Part shown: in pieces, positions 29,058 through 39,736 of the stretch
Layout of the letters: each line of letters begins with the position of its first letter
How positions within the stretch are numbered: position 1 is the stretch's first letter
From: an uncultured Gammaproteobacteria bacterium
Lineage (GTDB): Bacteria; Pseudomonadota; Gammaproteobacteria; CAMYKB01
NCBI GenBank assembly: GCA_947258875.1
Contig: CAMYKB010000007.1
Span: 1-64,000 of the forward strand
Direction of reading: 5' to 3'
Length of the DNA stretch: 64,000 nt
Made by a program: the position numbers and the translations under genes
The notes under the pieces: model-generated
What the model was told of the DNA's origin: nothing
Database searches by the model: none
The model's input: only the letters and a program-made list of their open reading frames with translations

Positions 29058-29325
29058 GGTGAATTTATGTTATCAGAGATAATTTCTCATTCCCACAGTC
29101 TTTCATGGGATGAGAAACGAAAGGCATTCACCGCAAAGGGCGCCATGAAGATAAAATAGATACAGGAGCTTAATCGCAGAGCCGCGGGAATCGTAGAGAA
29201 AACGTAGATGCTTAATTCTACTCTCGCTTCCACGCCTCGTGTGGGAACGCTACTTTTGTATCGGTTAATCCCGGCATGGGCTACTCTACTTCCTCCATAC
29301 ATGGAGTCGGTTGCGGTATTTTTTC

Positions 29326-32091
29326 TTAAAGTTTTTTGAGTTTCTCCAGTTGTTCTTCGAGCTGTGCGATGGCCTTGCGTAATTCTTCAGCGCGCTCACG
29401 TTCCTTGCCGACGACAGCGGCAGGTGCCTTTCCGGAGAAGTTGGGGTTGCCAAGTTTCGCTTCCGTCTTTTCCAGATTGCCGCGCTCTTTTGTGAGGATT
29501 TTTTCCAGGCGTGTACGTTCTGCCTCTACATCAATGAGTCCGGCCAGCGGGATCAGGATCTTCATTTCACCAACCAGGGAGGTGGCTGATTCCGGTGCCT
29601 CGTTATCGGCCGCTAACCATTCCACAGATTCCAGTTTGGCGAGAAAACTGATCGACGCCTCGTTGGTGTCATAGCGTGCCTTGTCTGCTGAGGTCCACCC
29701 CTGCAACAACACGGGTAAGGCCTTGCCCGGAGCGATATCCATTTCCGAACGGATGCGGCGCACTCCCATGATAAAGGTCTTGACCCATTCCAATTCACTG
29801 ACTGCATCATGATCGATCTTATTGTTGTCCGCTCTCGGGTAGGGTTGCCTTTGAATGGTGTCACCCGTTTTACCGGCGAGCGGTGCAACGGTTTGCCAGA
29901 TTTCCTCGGTAATGAATGGCATGAAGGGATGCGCCAGTCGCAGTAAGGTTTCCAGTACCCGTACCAGTGTGCGACGGGTGCCGCGTTTGGCTTCATCTGA
30001 TGTGGTATCAGAAAGCAGTACGGGTTTACACAGTTCCAGGTACCAGTCACAGTAATCGTGCCAGGTAAAGTCGTAGAGAGTCTTGGCTGCCAGATCAAAG
30101 CGGTAGGTGTCGAGGTGGGCTGTAATACCCTGTTCGACATCCTGTAGGCGCGAGCTGATCCAGCGATCCGCCAACGACAGTTCAACTACCTTATCATTGA
30201 TACCGGTGTCCTGACCTTCGGTGTTCATCAATACATAACGCGCCGCATTCCACAGCTTGTTGCAGAAATTACGATAGCCCTCGATACGTTTCAGATCGAA
30301 ATTGATGTTGCGTCCGGTTGATGCCAGCGCCGCCAATGTAAAGCGCAAGGCATCGGTGCCGAAGGCGGGGATACCCTCCGGGAATTCCTTGCGTGTGAGT
30401 TTTTCGATCTTCGGCGCAATCTCCGGTTGCATCAGACCAGTGGTACGTTTCGCCAACAACTCGTCCAGCGAGATACCATCGACGATATCCAGCGGATCAA
30501 GGATATTACCCTTGGACTTGGACATCTTCTGGCCGTGGCTGTCGCGTACCAACCCGGTGATATAGATCTCGCGGAACGGTACGTCATCCATGAACTTGAG
30601 GCCCATCATGATCATGCGTGCGACCCAGAAGAAGATGATATCGAATCCGGTAACTAATACGGAGGTGGGGTAAAAAGTTTTTAATTCCTCGGTGTTATCT
30701 GGCCAGCCTAACGTAGAGAAGGGCCACAACGCAGAGGAGAACCAGGTGTCGAGAACGTCCTCATCCTGATTAAGCTGTAGTTCATCGCTGAGTTTGTATT
30801 TTTTGCGTGCCTCGTCTTCACTATCAGCAACATAGATGTTGCCGGTGCTGTCATACCAGGCCGGGATGCGGTGGCCCCACCAGATCTGGCGGCTGATGCA
30901 CCAGTCTTCGATGTTGTGCATCCATTCGAAGTAGGTCTTGTTCCAGTTTTCGGGAACGAACTTGATGCTGCCGTCTTCAACCGCCTTGATGGCAGGTTCT
31001 GCCAATGGTGCAATCTTCACGTACCACTGATCAGTCAGGTAGGGTTCCACCACCGTGCCGCTGCGGTCGCCGCGCGGCACCATCAGTTTGTGATCGTCGA
31101 TTTTTTCGATTAAATCCGCAGCTTGCAGATCGCTAACGATTTGTTTGCGTGCCGCGTAGCGGTCCATGCCTTGATATTGTCGCGGTGCATTATCATTGAT
31201 TTTGGCGTCGATACTGAAAATATTGATTCGCGGCAAGTCGTGGCGCTGGCCAATGGCATAGTCATTGAAGTCATGCGCCGGTGTAATCTTGACGCAACCG
31301 CTACCGAATTCTGGATCCACATAATCATCGGCGATGATCGGGATTTCGCGATCCGTGAGTGGCAGCCTGATGGTCTTGCCGATCAGTGACCGATAACGTT
31401 CGTCATCCGGGTGCACGGCGACCGCGGTATCACCCAGCATGGTCTCAGGTCGTGTGGTGGCGACGATCAGATGGCCGGAACCGTCTGCCAGCGGATATCG
31501 CATGTGCCACAGGTGACCGTTCTCTTCTTCAGAGATGACTTCCAGGTCGGACAACGCGGTGTGTAACACCGGGTCCCAGTTGACGAGACGCTTGCCGCGG
31601 TAGATCAGGCCTTCGTCATATAATTTGACGAACACTTCACGTACCGCCTTTGACAGGCCCTCGTCCATGGTGAAGCGCTCACGGCTCCAGTCCACCGACG
31701 AACCCATGCGACGGAGCTGGCGTGTGATAGTGTCACCGGATTGCTGCTTCCATTCCCAGACGCGTGCAATGAAATTGTCACGGCCCAGGTCGTGGCGTGT
31801 CAGGTCCTCGGCATTGAGCTGGCGTTCCACCACCATCTGCGTGGCGATGCCCGCGTGATCCGTGCCGGGCTGCCACAGCGTGTTATCACCCTGCATGCGG
31901 TGATAACGAGTTAGCGTATCCATCAGGGTATGCTGGAATGCATGCCCCATGTGTAGAGTGCCTGTGACATTGGGCGGCGGGATCATGATGCAATAGGGCG
32001 CGCCATGCCCGGAAGGCGCGAAATGACCCTGCTGCTCCCACTGCTGATACCAGTGTTGTTCTATGGTTTGCGGGTTGTATGTTTTATCCAT
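29326..32091 (-). CDS. valS: Valyl-tRNA synthetase
   Basis: A 921-residue class I aminoacyl-tRNA synthetase. The HIGH motif is in [14 protein letters not shown] (about 38-51) and KMSKS in [11 protein letters not shown] near 525. The editing domain, anticodon-binding domain and a C-terminal coiled coil (from about 855, Lys/Glu-rich ending LEKLKKL) are in the usual order, and the length is normal (E. coli 951). It is the last gene of the conserved pepA-holC-valS block, here with a small extra gene between holC and valS. Confidence 0.96.
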   Translation of the reverse strand: MDKTYNPQTIEQHWYQQWEQQGHFAPSGHGAPYCIMIPPPNVTGTLHMGHAFQHTLMDTLTRYHRMQGDNTLWQPGTDHAGIATQMVVERQLNAEDLTRHDLGRDNFIARVWEWKQQSGDTITRQLRRMGSSVDWSRERFTMDEGLSKAVREVFVKLYDEGLIYRGKRLVNWDPVLHTALSDLEVISEEENGHLWHMRYPLADGSGHLIVATTRPETMLGDTAVAVHPDDERYRSLIGKTIRLPLTDREIPIIADDYVDPEFGSGCVKITPAHDFNDYAIGQRHDLPRINIFSIDAKINDNAPRQYQGMDRYAARKQIVSDLQAADLIEKIDDHKLMVPRGDRSGTVVEPYLTDQWYVKIAPLAEPAIKAVEDGSIKFVPENWNKTYFEWMHNIEDWCISRQIWWGHRIPAWYDSTGNIYVADSEDEARKKYKLSDELQLNQDEDVLDTWFSSALWPFSTLGWPDNTEELKTFYPTSVLVTGFDIIFFWVARMIMMGLKFMDDVPFREIYITGLVRDSHGQKMSKSKGNILDPLDIVDGISLDELLAKRTTGLMQPEIAPKIEKLTRKEFPEGIPAFGTDALRFTLAALASTGRNINFDLKRIEGYRNFCNKLWNAARYVLMNTEGQDTGINDKVVELSLADRWISSRLQDVEQGITAHLDTYRFDLAAKTLYDFTWHDYCDWYLELCKPVLLSDTTSDEAKRGTRRTLVRVLETLLRLAHPFMPFITEEIWQTVAPLAGKTGDTIQRQPYPRADNNKIDHDAVSELEWVKTFIMGVRRIRSEMDIAPGKALPVLLQGWTSADKARYDTNEASISFLAKLESVEWLAADNEAPESATSLVGEMKILIPLAGLIDVEAERTRLEKILTKERGNLEKTEAKLGNPNFSGKAPAAVVGKERERAEELRKAIAQLEEQLEKLKKL

Positions 32092-32212
32092 GTGATCGGG
32101 TTTTATGCTAACGACACAAAAGCCGCGATTATAACCCAGCAGCCTGATGAAAAACCTTTATCTACGGCTTTTTCATCGACCTGCGGGGGGCTGATATTTT
32201 TGTGTCCGGGTG

Positions 32213-32530
32213 TTACTTATCCTGCGGTTTGTTTTGTTGGCGTGTCTTCGGCAGGCGGGTTCTGATTTCTTTGAGAATGGCATCCGTAATTTCGGTGCGC
32301 GCCTCCTCCATGTGACGCTTCATGATGCCGGTGACAATAGCCTCGACCATGGCTTCAAAAGCGGTGCGATCCGTGTGACGTCTGGCCTGTCCTTGGGGAG
32401 CCTCGGCTGCCGTATCGGGCGATTGTTGGCTTTCGATATTGAAGAACGCTTTCTCTTCGACGAGGTCTTTGTCGCCGGGGACGACGACTTCATCGAGTGT
32501 CGGAATATGCTTGTCGGATGTAGCGGACAT
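32213..32530 (-). CDS. Small hypothetical protein between holC and valS
   Basis: A 105-residue acidic/basic soluble protein with no recognised domain. The N-terminus (SDKHIPTLDEVVVPGD) and a helical C-terminal half (FEAMVEAIVTGIMKRHMEEARTEITDAI) are visible. The start at 32530 is the most plausible; the frame runs on to 32668, overlapping the intergenic space after holC. A GAGGG is close to the ATG. It is probably part of the pepA-holC-valS transcript. The IPTL-start resembles small proteins commonly annotated near holC in related bacteria, which is an impression and not a verified match. Confidence 0.65.
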   Translation of the reverse strand: MSATSDKHIPTLDEVVVPGDKDLVEEKAFFNIESQQSPDTAAEAPQGQARRHTDRTAFEAMVEAIVTGIMKRHMEEARTEITDAILKEIRTRLPKTRQQNKPQDK

Positions 32531-32694
32531 ACCCTCGATTATAAAGGAATTCAGTAAGTCTGCCAGGGCCTGTTTACACTCACTATAGCGTGCGGGTGTT
32601 GCTTCCCCAAACAGAGCCAGGTAAGGCGCGAGGAGAGGGATCCGATTATTCCAGATGCCTCGCGTCAATCCGGTTTGGTGAGTGTGAACAGGTC

Positions 32695-33123
32695 TTAACG
32701 TGAGTGGATCTCGTGATGGCTGAGCTCGTAACCCCGATCACGATAAAACTTGTAGCGCGCGCGGCCACTGTTGCGGGTTTCCGGCTGCTGGTCGATGATC
32801 TCGCTGACACGCTCGAAACGACTGAAAAAGGCGGGCACCTCAGCGGCCAGATTGATGAGCACATTGCTGTGCTCGGGGGTCCAGCCATGGCCGATGGTCA
32901 CCGCGCAGTCGCCACTGCAGTGCGGTTCTGCTTCATGGGGTACGAAGCTACGGTCCTGAAATATCCATAACAATTCATCGAGTTTTCTGGATTCGGCCTC
33001 GGAGCTGGTATGAATGTGCACCTGGTGTCCCAGCTTGTGGGCCTTCTCGGCGATGCGGCAAGCGGTTTTGTAGCGGCTGCCAAGTGGCCCGTCTTTGAGA
33101 ATATAGAAATCGACCTTGGTCAT
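32695..33123 (-). CDS. holC: DNA polymerase III chi subunit
   Basis: A 142-residue chi subunit of the DNA polymerase III holoenzyme. Chi links the clamp loader (through psi) to single-strand binding protein. The N-terminus MTKVDFYIL and the segment ACRIAEKAHKLGHQVHIHT are typical, with LDELLWIFQDRSFVPHE in the middle. It lies 19 bases after pepA on the same strand, in the order known from E. coli. The length is close to the E. coli protein (147). Confidence 0.93.
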   Translation of the reverse strand: MTKVDFYILKDGPLGSRYKTACRIAEKAHKLGHQVHIHTSSEAESRKLDELLWIFQDRSFVPHEAEPHCSGDCAVTIGHGWTPEHSNVLINLAAEVPAFFSRFERVSEIIDQQPETRNSGRARYKFYRDRGYELSHHEIHSR

Positions 33124-33142
33124 AAGGGCTGCAGTCAGAGAC

Positions 33143-34639
33143 TCAGGAAGCAGAAGCGCGGTTCATCAAATAGTCGATCAACAACGGCACTGGGCGGCCG
33201 CTGGCACGTTTCTCTTTGCCGCTGTACCAGGCTACCCCGGCAATATCCAGGTGTGCCCAGTCCAGGTTTTCAGTAAACCGTGACAGGAAGCAGGCAGCAG
33301 TAATGGTGCCTGCAGAACGCCCTCCGATATTGGCCATATCAGCAAAATTGCTGTCGAGTTGTTTATCGTATTCTTCCCACAAGGGGAGCTGCCAGGCGCG
33401 GTCGCCACTGCGTTGACCAGCGGCCAGTAATTCGTCAGCGAGTGCCTGGTTGTTGGCAAGCAGACCCGTGGCATAGTGACCCAGCGCCACAATGCAGGCA
33501 CCGGTCAAGGTGGCGATATCGATCACCGCCGCCGGTTTGTAGCGTTCGGTATAGGTGAGGGCATCGCATAACACCAGGCGGCCTTCGGCATCGGTATTAA
33601 GGATTTCCACGGTCTGTCCGGACATCGTTGTCACGATATCGCCCGGTTTGCTGGCGCGGCCACTGGGCATGTTCTCGGCGCTGGCGATCACGCCGATGAC
33701 ATTGATGGGCAGTGCCATCTCCGCACAAGCCTTAAGGGTACCCAGCACCGTGGCGGCGCCGCACATGTCATATTTCATTTCATCCATGGCGGCGCCGGGT
33801 TTGAGTGAAATGCCCCCGGTGTCGAAGGTGATGCCTTTGCCAACCAGTACCACCGGCCGCGAATTTTTAGGCGCGCCCTGATATTCAATAGTAATGAGTT
33901 TGCCGGGTTCATCGCTGCCTTTGGAGACGGACAAAAATGCACCCATGCCGAGTTTTTTCATCTCAGTCTCACCGAGCACGCCGATCTTGAGCGTGCTGTT
34001 GTCCTTCTTTAACGCCTTGGCCTGTGAGGCCAGGTAACTGGGGGTGCAAATGTTGCCGGGTAGATTACCCAGTTCCTTGGTTAGCGAGACGCCCTTGCCG
34101 ATAGACTCGCCCTGACTCACCGCCAGTTTGGCGGCGGTTAATTGTGCGCGTTCAGCAACGATAAAAGAGAGTTTATGCAGTTTCGGGGTGTCGGGTTTGT
34201 TTTTGCCCTTGGTTTCGGAATAGGTATAGAGCAGATCGATTGCTGTAACCACGGCTTCGCGCAGTTTCCAGTCCTGTTCGCGGTGCTTGACCGGTAATTC
34301 GTTGAGCTGGAATATGGCATCGCCCGCACCGCTTTGTTTAACCGCCTTGATCGCAGATTCTGCGGCCTTGCGATAGGCGCCGGCATCGAATTTGGCCGCT
34401 TTGCCGCAGCCGACGAGCAGCACTCGAGCGCAGGGGATGCGCGGCAGTGCATGCAACATCAGTGTCTGCCCTTCTTTACCATCCATATCGCCGCTGCGGA
34501 GTATCTTGCTGATCGTGCCGCGACTGGTCTTGTCCAGGGCCGCCGCCGTTGGTGATAATTTGCGTGAGCTGAAAACGCCAACAATCATACAGGCTGTTTG
34601 TTGCTTTTCCGGGCTACCCGATTTCACGAGAAATTGCAT
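33143..34639 (-). CDS. pepA: Leucyl aminopeptidase (cytosol aminopeptidase, M17)
   Basis: A 498-residue M17 metallo-aminopeptidase. The catalytic domain contains the signature NTDAEGRL near residue 350, the metal-binding GKGITFDTGG (near 265) and KYDMCGAA. PepA cleaves N-terminal amino acids from peptides; the E. coli homologue also binds DNA and helps Xer recombination at cer sites, and a xerD gene lies about 5 kb away on the other strand (no functional link implied). It is the first gene of the pepA-holC-valS unit and is divergent from lptF, with about 113 bases between the two starts. Confidence 0.95.
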   Translation of the reverse strand: MQFLVKSGSPEKQQTACMIVGVFSSRKLSPTAAALDKTSRGTISKILRSGDMDGKEGQTLMLHALPRIPCARVLLVGCGKAAKFDAGAYRKAAESAIKAVKQSGAGDAIFQLNELPVKHREQDWKLREAVVTAIDLLYTYSETKGKNKPDTPKLHKLSFIVAERAQLTAAKLAVSQGESIGKGVSLTKELGNLPGNICTPSYLASQAKALKKDNSTLKIGVLGETEMKKLGMGAFLSVSKGSDEPGKLITIEYQGAPKNSRPVVLVGKGITFDTGGISLKPGAAMDEMKYDMCGAATVLGTLKACAEMALPINVIGVIASAENMPSGRASKPGDIVTTMSGQTVEILNTDAEGRLVLCDALTYTERYKPAAVIDIATLTGACIVALGHYATGLLANNQALADELLAAGQRSGDRAWQLPLWEEYDKQLDSNFADMANIGGRSAGTITAACFLSRFTENLDWAHLDIAGVAWYSGKEKRASGRPVPLLIDYLMNRASAS

Positions 34640-34752
34640 GACATACTCCCCTATATAATTGATTGGCGATGGCGATAGGTTATAGATCAGGTTATCCTGA
34701 TCCGTGGAATATATAGGTTAACAGAATATGAATAAAGCGCGCCTCAATAGCG

Positions 34753-35880
34753 TTGCATCCTGAAGCGGGTCCAGGTTTGTCCATAATCGATCGCTATATC
34801 ATCAAGGAGAGCACTCTGACGCTGCTGGCCGTGTCGTCGGTGTTGTTGCTGATTATCTCCGGTAATGTGTTTGTGCGCTTGCTGGCCTATGCAACCGAGG
34901 GCAAGATCCCGGTCGCTGTAGTCCTGCCGTTGCTGGGTCTGGGTACCGTAAAGGCATTGATATTGCTGCTGCCGCTAGCCTTGTTGCTCGCAATTATGCT
35001 GACCCTGGGGCGCTTGTACCGTGACAGTGAGATGGTGGCCCTGCAGTCTTGCGGGATTGGCACCGCTCGCCTGTACCGACCCTTGCTATTGCTGACCTTA
35101 CCCATTGTTATCATTCTGACGGGGCTTGTTATGTTCGTCTCGCCCTGGTCGATACGCATGAGCGAGGATATCAAGCACATTGCTCAGGAACGTGCTGATA
35201 TCGGTGGCCTGGCGGCGGGCAGTTTTGTGGAATCCAGTCGTGGCGATGTTGTGGTGTTTGTCGAGTCGACCGACAAGCAAGACGGCAATACCGCCGTCAG
35301 CAATATCTTCATCCACAAGCTCGAGAAGGGTGAAGTCAGCGTTGAGACGGCCGCCAAAGGCGTGCAGCGCAAGGACAGGCAGACGGGCGAAGCCTGGCTG
35401 GTACTGGAGGATGGGCATCGCTACGAAGGTATTCCCGGTAAGGCCGAATTTCGTATCCTGTCGTTTGGCCGGCATGAAATGCTGATACCCGAATTTACCA
35501 CCGCGCCTGCTCGGGTGCGCACATCGAGTCTGCCTACTACGACGCTGCTGACATCAGACAAGCCGCCCGAGCAGGCCGAGTTGCAATGGCGGATTTCGGT
35601 ACCGGTATCGGCTATCCTGCTGGTACTGCTTGCGCTGCCACTCAGTTATACCACGCCACGTCAGGGTCGTTATGCCAAGCTTGCCGTGGCGATTGTCATC
35701 TATGCCGTCTATGCCAACCTTGGTATGGCTGCGGTGAAATGGATATCCCGCGGCATCATTCCCCCGTCAATTGGTATGTGGTGGTTGCACGCTGCCCTGG
35801 GCGTTCTCATTCTGTTGATCCTGGTTAAGCAAAGCGGATTCCGTGCGGGCCGCAGGTCATCTCGGCGGCGTCAGGCATGA
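34753..35880 (+). CDS. lptF: LPS export system permease LptF
   Basis: A 375-residue inner-membrane protein, one of the two permease subunits of the LptB2FGC machine that extracts lipopolysaccharide from the inner membrane. Three helices at each end (about 18-125 and 285-360) flank a periplasmic beta-jellyroll domain. The typical N-terminus SIIDRYIIKES is followed by LLLIISGNVFVRLL. The start is uncertain: TTG at 34753 (used here) or TTG at 34777, which gives a more standard N-terminus; neither has a good ribosome site. The stop overlaps the lptG start by 4 bases. Confidence 0.9.
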   Translation: MHPEAGPGLSIIDRYIIKESTLTLLAVSSVLLLIISGNVFVRLLAYATEGKIPVAVVLPLLGLGTVKALILLLPLALLLAIMLTLGRLYRDSEMVALQSCGIGTARLYRPLLLLTLPIVIILTGLVMFVSPWSIRMSEDIKHIAQERADIGGLAAGSFVESSRGDVVVFVESTDKQDGNTAVSNIFIHKLEKGEVSVETAAKGVQRKDRQTGEAWLVLEDGHRYEGIPGKAEFRILSFGRHEMLIPEFTTAPARVRTSSLPTTTLLTSDKPPEQAELQWRISVPVSAILLVLLALPLSYTTPRQGRYAKLAVAIVIYAVYANLGMAAVKWISRGIIPPSIGMWWLHAALGVLILLILVKQSGFRAGRRSSRRRQA

Positions 35881-36944
35881 AGATTCTGGAAGCTTATCTG
35901 GGCCGTACGGTTATATGGGGTGCGCTTGCGGCGATGACGGTGTTGCTGGTGCTGTATACCTTCATTGATTTTGTGAATGAAGCCGAAGATATTGGCAAAC
36001 AAGGCATGACAGTACTACAGGCGGGGTACCTGACATTGCTGGCGGTGCCAAGGCGTGTTTATGAGATATTTCCGGCGGCGGTGTTGATCGGTAGCTTAAT
36101 TGGTCTGGGTAATTTGGCCGCCCATAGTGAACTGATCGTGATGCGTGCCGCGGGCATTTCCATCAGGCGTGTGGTGTTTTCTGTACTGAAGACGGGTGTA
36201 CTGCTGATGATAGTAGCGGTGCTGATCGGTGAATACGTGGCGCCGGTAAGTGAGCAATATGCACAGCAGCTGCGCAAGGTATCGACCACGGCCAAGCAAA
36301 TCAGCCTGAAAACACGCCATGGTTTATGGGCCAGGGATCAGAATCGCTTCATTAATGTGAAGCAGGTGTTTCCGGATCAGCGCCTGGGTAATATCCGTGT
36401 GTACAGTTTCGATGCTGAACGTCGCCTGACGGAATCAGTATTTGCCAAGAAGGCTGTTTACCAGGATGGGGGCTGGCTGCTCAGCGGTATTAGCAGGAGT
36501 TTGATCAGTGATGAAGGCGTCACCACCCGGCGTGAGCAACAAGAGCGTTGGGAGACGCTGGTATCCCCCGACTTGTTCGATGTCATCGTTGTCAAACCTG
36601 AGCAGATGTCTGCTGTGCGGCTTGCGAAATATGTCGCCTACCTGAAGGAAAACGGCCTCGAAACCCGGCGTTATGCGCTGGCCTTCTGGACCCATTTCAC
36701 AACGCCTTTGTCGAGCCTGGTGATGCTGTTGCTGGCGGTGCCGTTTGTTTTCGGTTCGGTGCGTGCAGGTGGCGCCGGCCAGCGCCTGTTCATCGGTATC
36801 ATTATTGGTTTGATCTTCCACATGCTTAACCGCGCACTGAATAATCTGGCATTGGTTTACGGTATTCCGCCGATAATAGGTGCCTTTATGCCGTTGTTGA
36901 TTTTTGTAGCCATCGGTTTGCTGGCGATCCGCCGCTTACGTTAA
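35877..36944 (+). CDS. lptG: LPS export system permease LptG
   Basis: A 355-residue partner of LptF with the same three-helix, jellyroll, three-helix layout. It begins MKILEAYLGRTVIWG, and the coupling region AAHSELIVMRAAGIS (about 79-93) is typical. The ATGA overlap with lptF indicates translational coupling. The last 9 bases overlap the end of the opposing RDD gene. Confidence 0.93.
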   Translation: MKILEAYLGRTVIWGALAAMTVLLVLYTFIDFVNEAEDIGKQGMTVLQAGYLTLLAVPRRVYEIFPAAVLIGSLIGLGNLAAHSELIVMRAAGISIRRVVFSVLKTGVLLMIVAVLIGEYVAPVSEQYAQQLRKVSTTAKQISLKTRHGLWARDQNRFINVKQVFPDQRLGNIRVYSFDAERRLTESVFAKKAVYQDGGWLLSGISRSLISDEGVTTRREQQERWETLVSPDLFDVIVVKPEQMSAVRLAKYVAYLKENGLETRRYALAFWTHFTTPLSSLVMLLLAVPFVFGSVRAGGAGQRLFIGIIIGLIFHMLNRALNNLALVYGIPPIIGAFMPLLIFVAIGLLAIRRLR

Positions 36945-37391
36945 TTTATTGTTGGTTTTAATCAGCCGTGTACCGGATAACCGGTCATGCAGTGCCAGTC
37001 GGTCTTGATTAAATAAGCACCACAACAGGGTCAGACCCAGCGTGCACCAGGCGACCGACAGCCGGATGAATGCCTGCTTCCAGTTCACGGCATCACCGTT
37101 GCCCTGGACTACTTTGATGTGCCATGTCTTCATGCCCAGGGTTTGGCCGCTATGCGTCCAGAACCAACCGAGAAAAACATAGCTGATCAGGAAGATGTAC
37201 AGCAGGCGTAACCAGTACAATGGATTATCGATAGTGATGACTTCGAGAGGTTGCCCGGTGTCGACCTTGAAAGGGTTGGTTATCAGCGCCATCGCAATAA
37301 ACAACACCGCGAATAATAAAAGGGCATCATAAACAATTGCTGCAAGGCGGCGTAACAAGCTAACTGGTGTTACCGTTGGGTTGTCGTTCAT
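36936..37391 (-). CDS. RDD-family membrane protein
   Basis: A 151-residue protein with three or four membrane segments. The RDD signature is present as LLRRLAAIVYDALLLF and the final LHDRLSGTRLI; GQTLGMKTWHIKVV is also typical. RDD proteins are small membrane proteins of mostly unknown role; some are linked to Na+/H+ exchange. It converges with lptG and overlaps it by 9 bases. Confidence 0.85.
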   Translation of the reverse strand: MNDNPTVTPVSLLRRLAAIVYDALLLFAVLFIAMALITNPFKVDTGQPLEVITIDNPLYWLRLLYIFLISYVFLGWFWTHSGQTLGMKTWHIKVVQGNGDAVNWKQAFIRLSVAWCTLGLTLLWCLFNQDRLALHDRLSGTRLIKTNNKLT

Positions 37392-37494
37392 TGTGTCTAT
37401 TCCACACGTAGGGCTGGTTTCAGCGCTACAGTTCCTGTGTTAAAGTCGATAAGGTGAAGCCATCAGGGAGTATTGTCACTCCGGGACGCCGCAA

Positions 37495-38931
37495 ATGATG
37501 ACGCAATATCCTTTAAACAAGCGAGTGCGCCCTTTCATGCTGTTGGCGATAGCGCTAATCACGGCTGCGACTATGAGCCTGCAGGCGGATTCGCCTGTAT
37601 CCAATACCCGTATCGTGCAACTGGATATCAAGGGTGCCATCGGTCCGGCGACCGGCGATTATGTCATGCGCGGCTTGCAACAGGCAAAAGAGAGCGATGC
37701 GGCGCTGGTTGTTTTACGCATGGATACCCCGGGTGGCCTGGATTTCTCCATGCGCAGTATTATCAAGGCAATCCTCTCGTCACCCGTGCCGGTTGCAAGC
37801 TATGTCGCACCCTCCGGTTCACGTGCTGCCAGTGCCGGAACCTACATATTATACGCAAGCCATATTGCCGCGATGGCCCCCGCCACTACTTTGGGCGCGG
37901 CGACCCCCGTGCAGATTGGTGGTATACCTGGGATGCCGGAGCCTGCAGACAAGGGTACTGAAAAGGATGGAAAACCGACCTTGCCGGACGACAAACAGGA
38001 TAGCGGCAAGGAAGCGGAGCCGGCAAAACCATTGTCGGGCACGGCAATGGAGCGCAAGATCACCAATGATGCGGCAGCTTATATCAGGGGTTTGGCGAAT
38101 CGTTATGGGCGTAATGCGGAATGGGCCGAGCGGGCGGTGCGCGAAGCGGTGAGCCTGTCGGCGCAGGAAGCGCTCGAGCAAAATGTCATCGATCTGGTTG
38201 CGACCGACGTTTCGGATCTGCTGGTGCAGGTGGATGGCAAAAAAATCAAGTTAATAACCGGTGAGATAACCCTGTCGACCCAGGGGGCGATGGTTGAAGT
38301 CATTGAACCTGACTGGCGCAGCCGTTTGTTGTCCATTATTACGGACCCCAATATCGCCTATATTCTGATGCTGATTGGTATCTATGGCCTGTTTTTTGAA
38401 CTCGCTAATCCCGGGGTGATTTTCCCGGGTGTGATCGGCGCGATATGTCTTATTCTGGCGCTGTACGCGTTTCAGGTCTTGCCGATCAACTATGCCGGAC
38501 TCGGCCTGATCATTTTGGGGGTGATCTTTATGATCGGCGAGGCGTTTGTTCCCAGTTTTGGCGTGCTCGGTTTTGGCGGCTTGATCGCCTTTGTTGTCGG
38601 TTCGATTATTCTCATGAAAGAAGACAGCCTTAGCATTTCATGGCCACTGGTTGGCGGTACGGCATTGGCATCGCTATTCATGATCATGAGCATTTCCGGT
38701 AGTTTTCTACGTATGCAAAGACGGCGCGTTGTATCCGGTGCCGAAGGCATGCTCGGTAGTGTTGCCCGGGCGCTGGAAGATTTTGATAGCGAAGGACGTG
38801 TGAGGGTTCATGGCGAATCCTGGCGCGCACAAACAACGGTCCCCGTGCACGAAGGCGATCAGGTACGCATCGTTGCCATCCATGGACTCACGCTGAATGT
38901 TGAACCCTATTCAAAGGAGGCGTCTCAATGA
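37495..38931 (+). CDS. NfeD-type membrane serine protease (ClpP-class)
   Basis: A 478-residue long NfeD protein. Residues 1-31 are a signal peptide. The ClpP/SppA-like protease domain (about 40-240) has the [13 protein letters not shown] loop and the nucleophile Ser113 in AASAGTYI; Lys in [17 protein letters not shown] is the expected general base. Between the two is an acidic/lysine-rich linker (about 142-175). Four or five membrane helices (265-400) and a C-terminal OB-like NfeD domain follow. These proteases pair with stomatin/slipin proteins, and such a gene follows with a 4-base ATGA overlap. Confidence 0.88.
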   Translation: MMTQYPLNKRVRPFMLLAIALITAATMSLQADSPVSNTRIVQLDIKGAIGPATGDYVMRGLQQAKESDAALVVLRMDTPGGLDFSMRSIIKAILSSPVPVASYVAPSGSRAASAGTYILYASHIAAMAPATTLGAATPVQIGGIPGMPEPADKGTEKDGKPTLPDDKQDSGKEAEPAKPLSGTAMERKITNDAAAYIRGLANRYGRNAEWAERAVREAVSLSAQEALEQNVIDLVATDVSDLLVQVDGKKIKLITGEITLSTQGAMVEVIEPDWRSRLLSIITDPNIAYILMLIGIYGLFFELANPGVIFPGVIGAICLILALYAFQVLPINYAGLGLIILGVIFMIGEAFVPSFGVLGFGGLIAFVVGSIILMKEDSLSISWPLVGGTALASLFMIMSISGSFLRMQRRRVVSGAEGMLGSVARALEDFDSEGRVRVHGESWRAQTTVPVHEGDQVRIVAIHGLTLNVEPYSKEASQ

Positions 38932-39677
38932 CTATTAATATTTTATTGATACCGGTGGTCGTATTGTTAGCGATTGTGCTGACATCGATCAAGGTGGTGC
39001 GTGAATACGAACGACTCGTTGTGTTCATGTTTGGTAAGTTCTATAAAGTGAAGGGGCCTGGCTGGCGTATTATCTTTCCGGTTATTCAGACCATGGAGCG
39101 GGTTGATAATCGTGTGGTGACCATGGACATCCCCAGCCAGGATGTGATCTCGCGCGATAACGTGACCGTCAGGGTCAACGCCATCCTGTTCTTCCGTGTG
39201 GTCGATCCGGAAAAGGCGATTATCCAGGTGGAAGACTATTTCGCGGCGACCAGTCAACTTGCGCAAACCACGTTACGTTCGGTGCTCGGTCAGCATGAAC
39301 TCGATGAAATGCTGGCGGAGCGTGAAAAGATGAATGCCGATATTCAGTTGATACTGGATGAGCAGACCGATGCCTGGGGCATCAAGGTTGCCAATGTCGA
39401 GATCAAGCACATCGATCTTGATGAGAGTATGATTCGAGCCATTGCACGCCAGGCTGAGGCCGAGCGTGAACGGCGCGCCAAGGTGATACATGCCGAAGGT
39501 GAAATGCAAGCCTCGGAAAAACTGCTGGAAGCGGCCAATGTGCTTGCCAACAACCCGCAGGCATTGCAATTGCGGTATCTGCAAACGTTGAACGATATTT
39601 CCAACGAACAAAGTTCAACCATTGTGTTCCCGTTACCAATCGATATGCTGAACGCCTTTTCCAAGTCGAAGGAATAG
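38928..39677 (+). CDS. Slipin/stomatin (SPFH, band 7) family protein
   Basis: A 249-residue membrane-anchored SPFH protein. One N-terminal helix (about 3-20) is followed by the band 7 domain: [23 protein letters not shown], then [18 protein letters not shown] and the [14 protein letters not shown] coiled-coil region. Stomatin-like proteins form membrane microdomain oligomers and are the typical partner and substrate of NfeD proteases. The gene overlaps the protease gene by 4 bases, confirming the pair. Confidence 0.93.
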   Translation: MTINILLIPVVVLLAIVLTSIKVVREYERLVVFMFGKFYKVKGPGWRIIFPVIQTMERVDNRVVTMDIPSQDVISRDNVTVRVNAILFFRVVDPEKAIIQVEDYFAATSQLAQTTLRSVLGQHELDEMLAEREKMNADIQLILDEQTDAWGIKVANVEIKHIDLDESMIRAIARQAEAERERRAKVIHAEGEMQASEKLLEAANVLANNPQALQLRYLQTLNDISNEQSSTIVFPLPIDMLNAFSKSKE

Positions 39678-39736
39678 GGGCGCTGAGTATTCTATTTAGC
39701 TGTGATCAGCCCGTTACTCGACTGGCGTGATTTGCG

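Noticed and set aside
29087-29302. 71-codon minus-strand frame after valS
   Set aside because: No recognisable features; the interval instead shows a weak inverted repeat (TTTCTCATTCCCA / TGGGATGAGAAA).
37473-37961. 162-codon plus-strand frame over the NfeD gene start
   Set aside because: Shadow frame of the NfeD gene, which has a clear signal peptide and active site.
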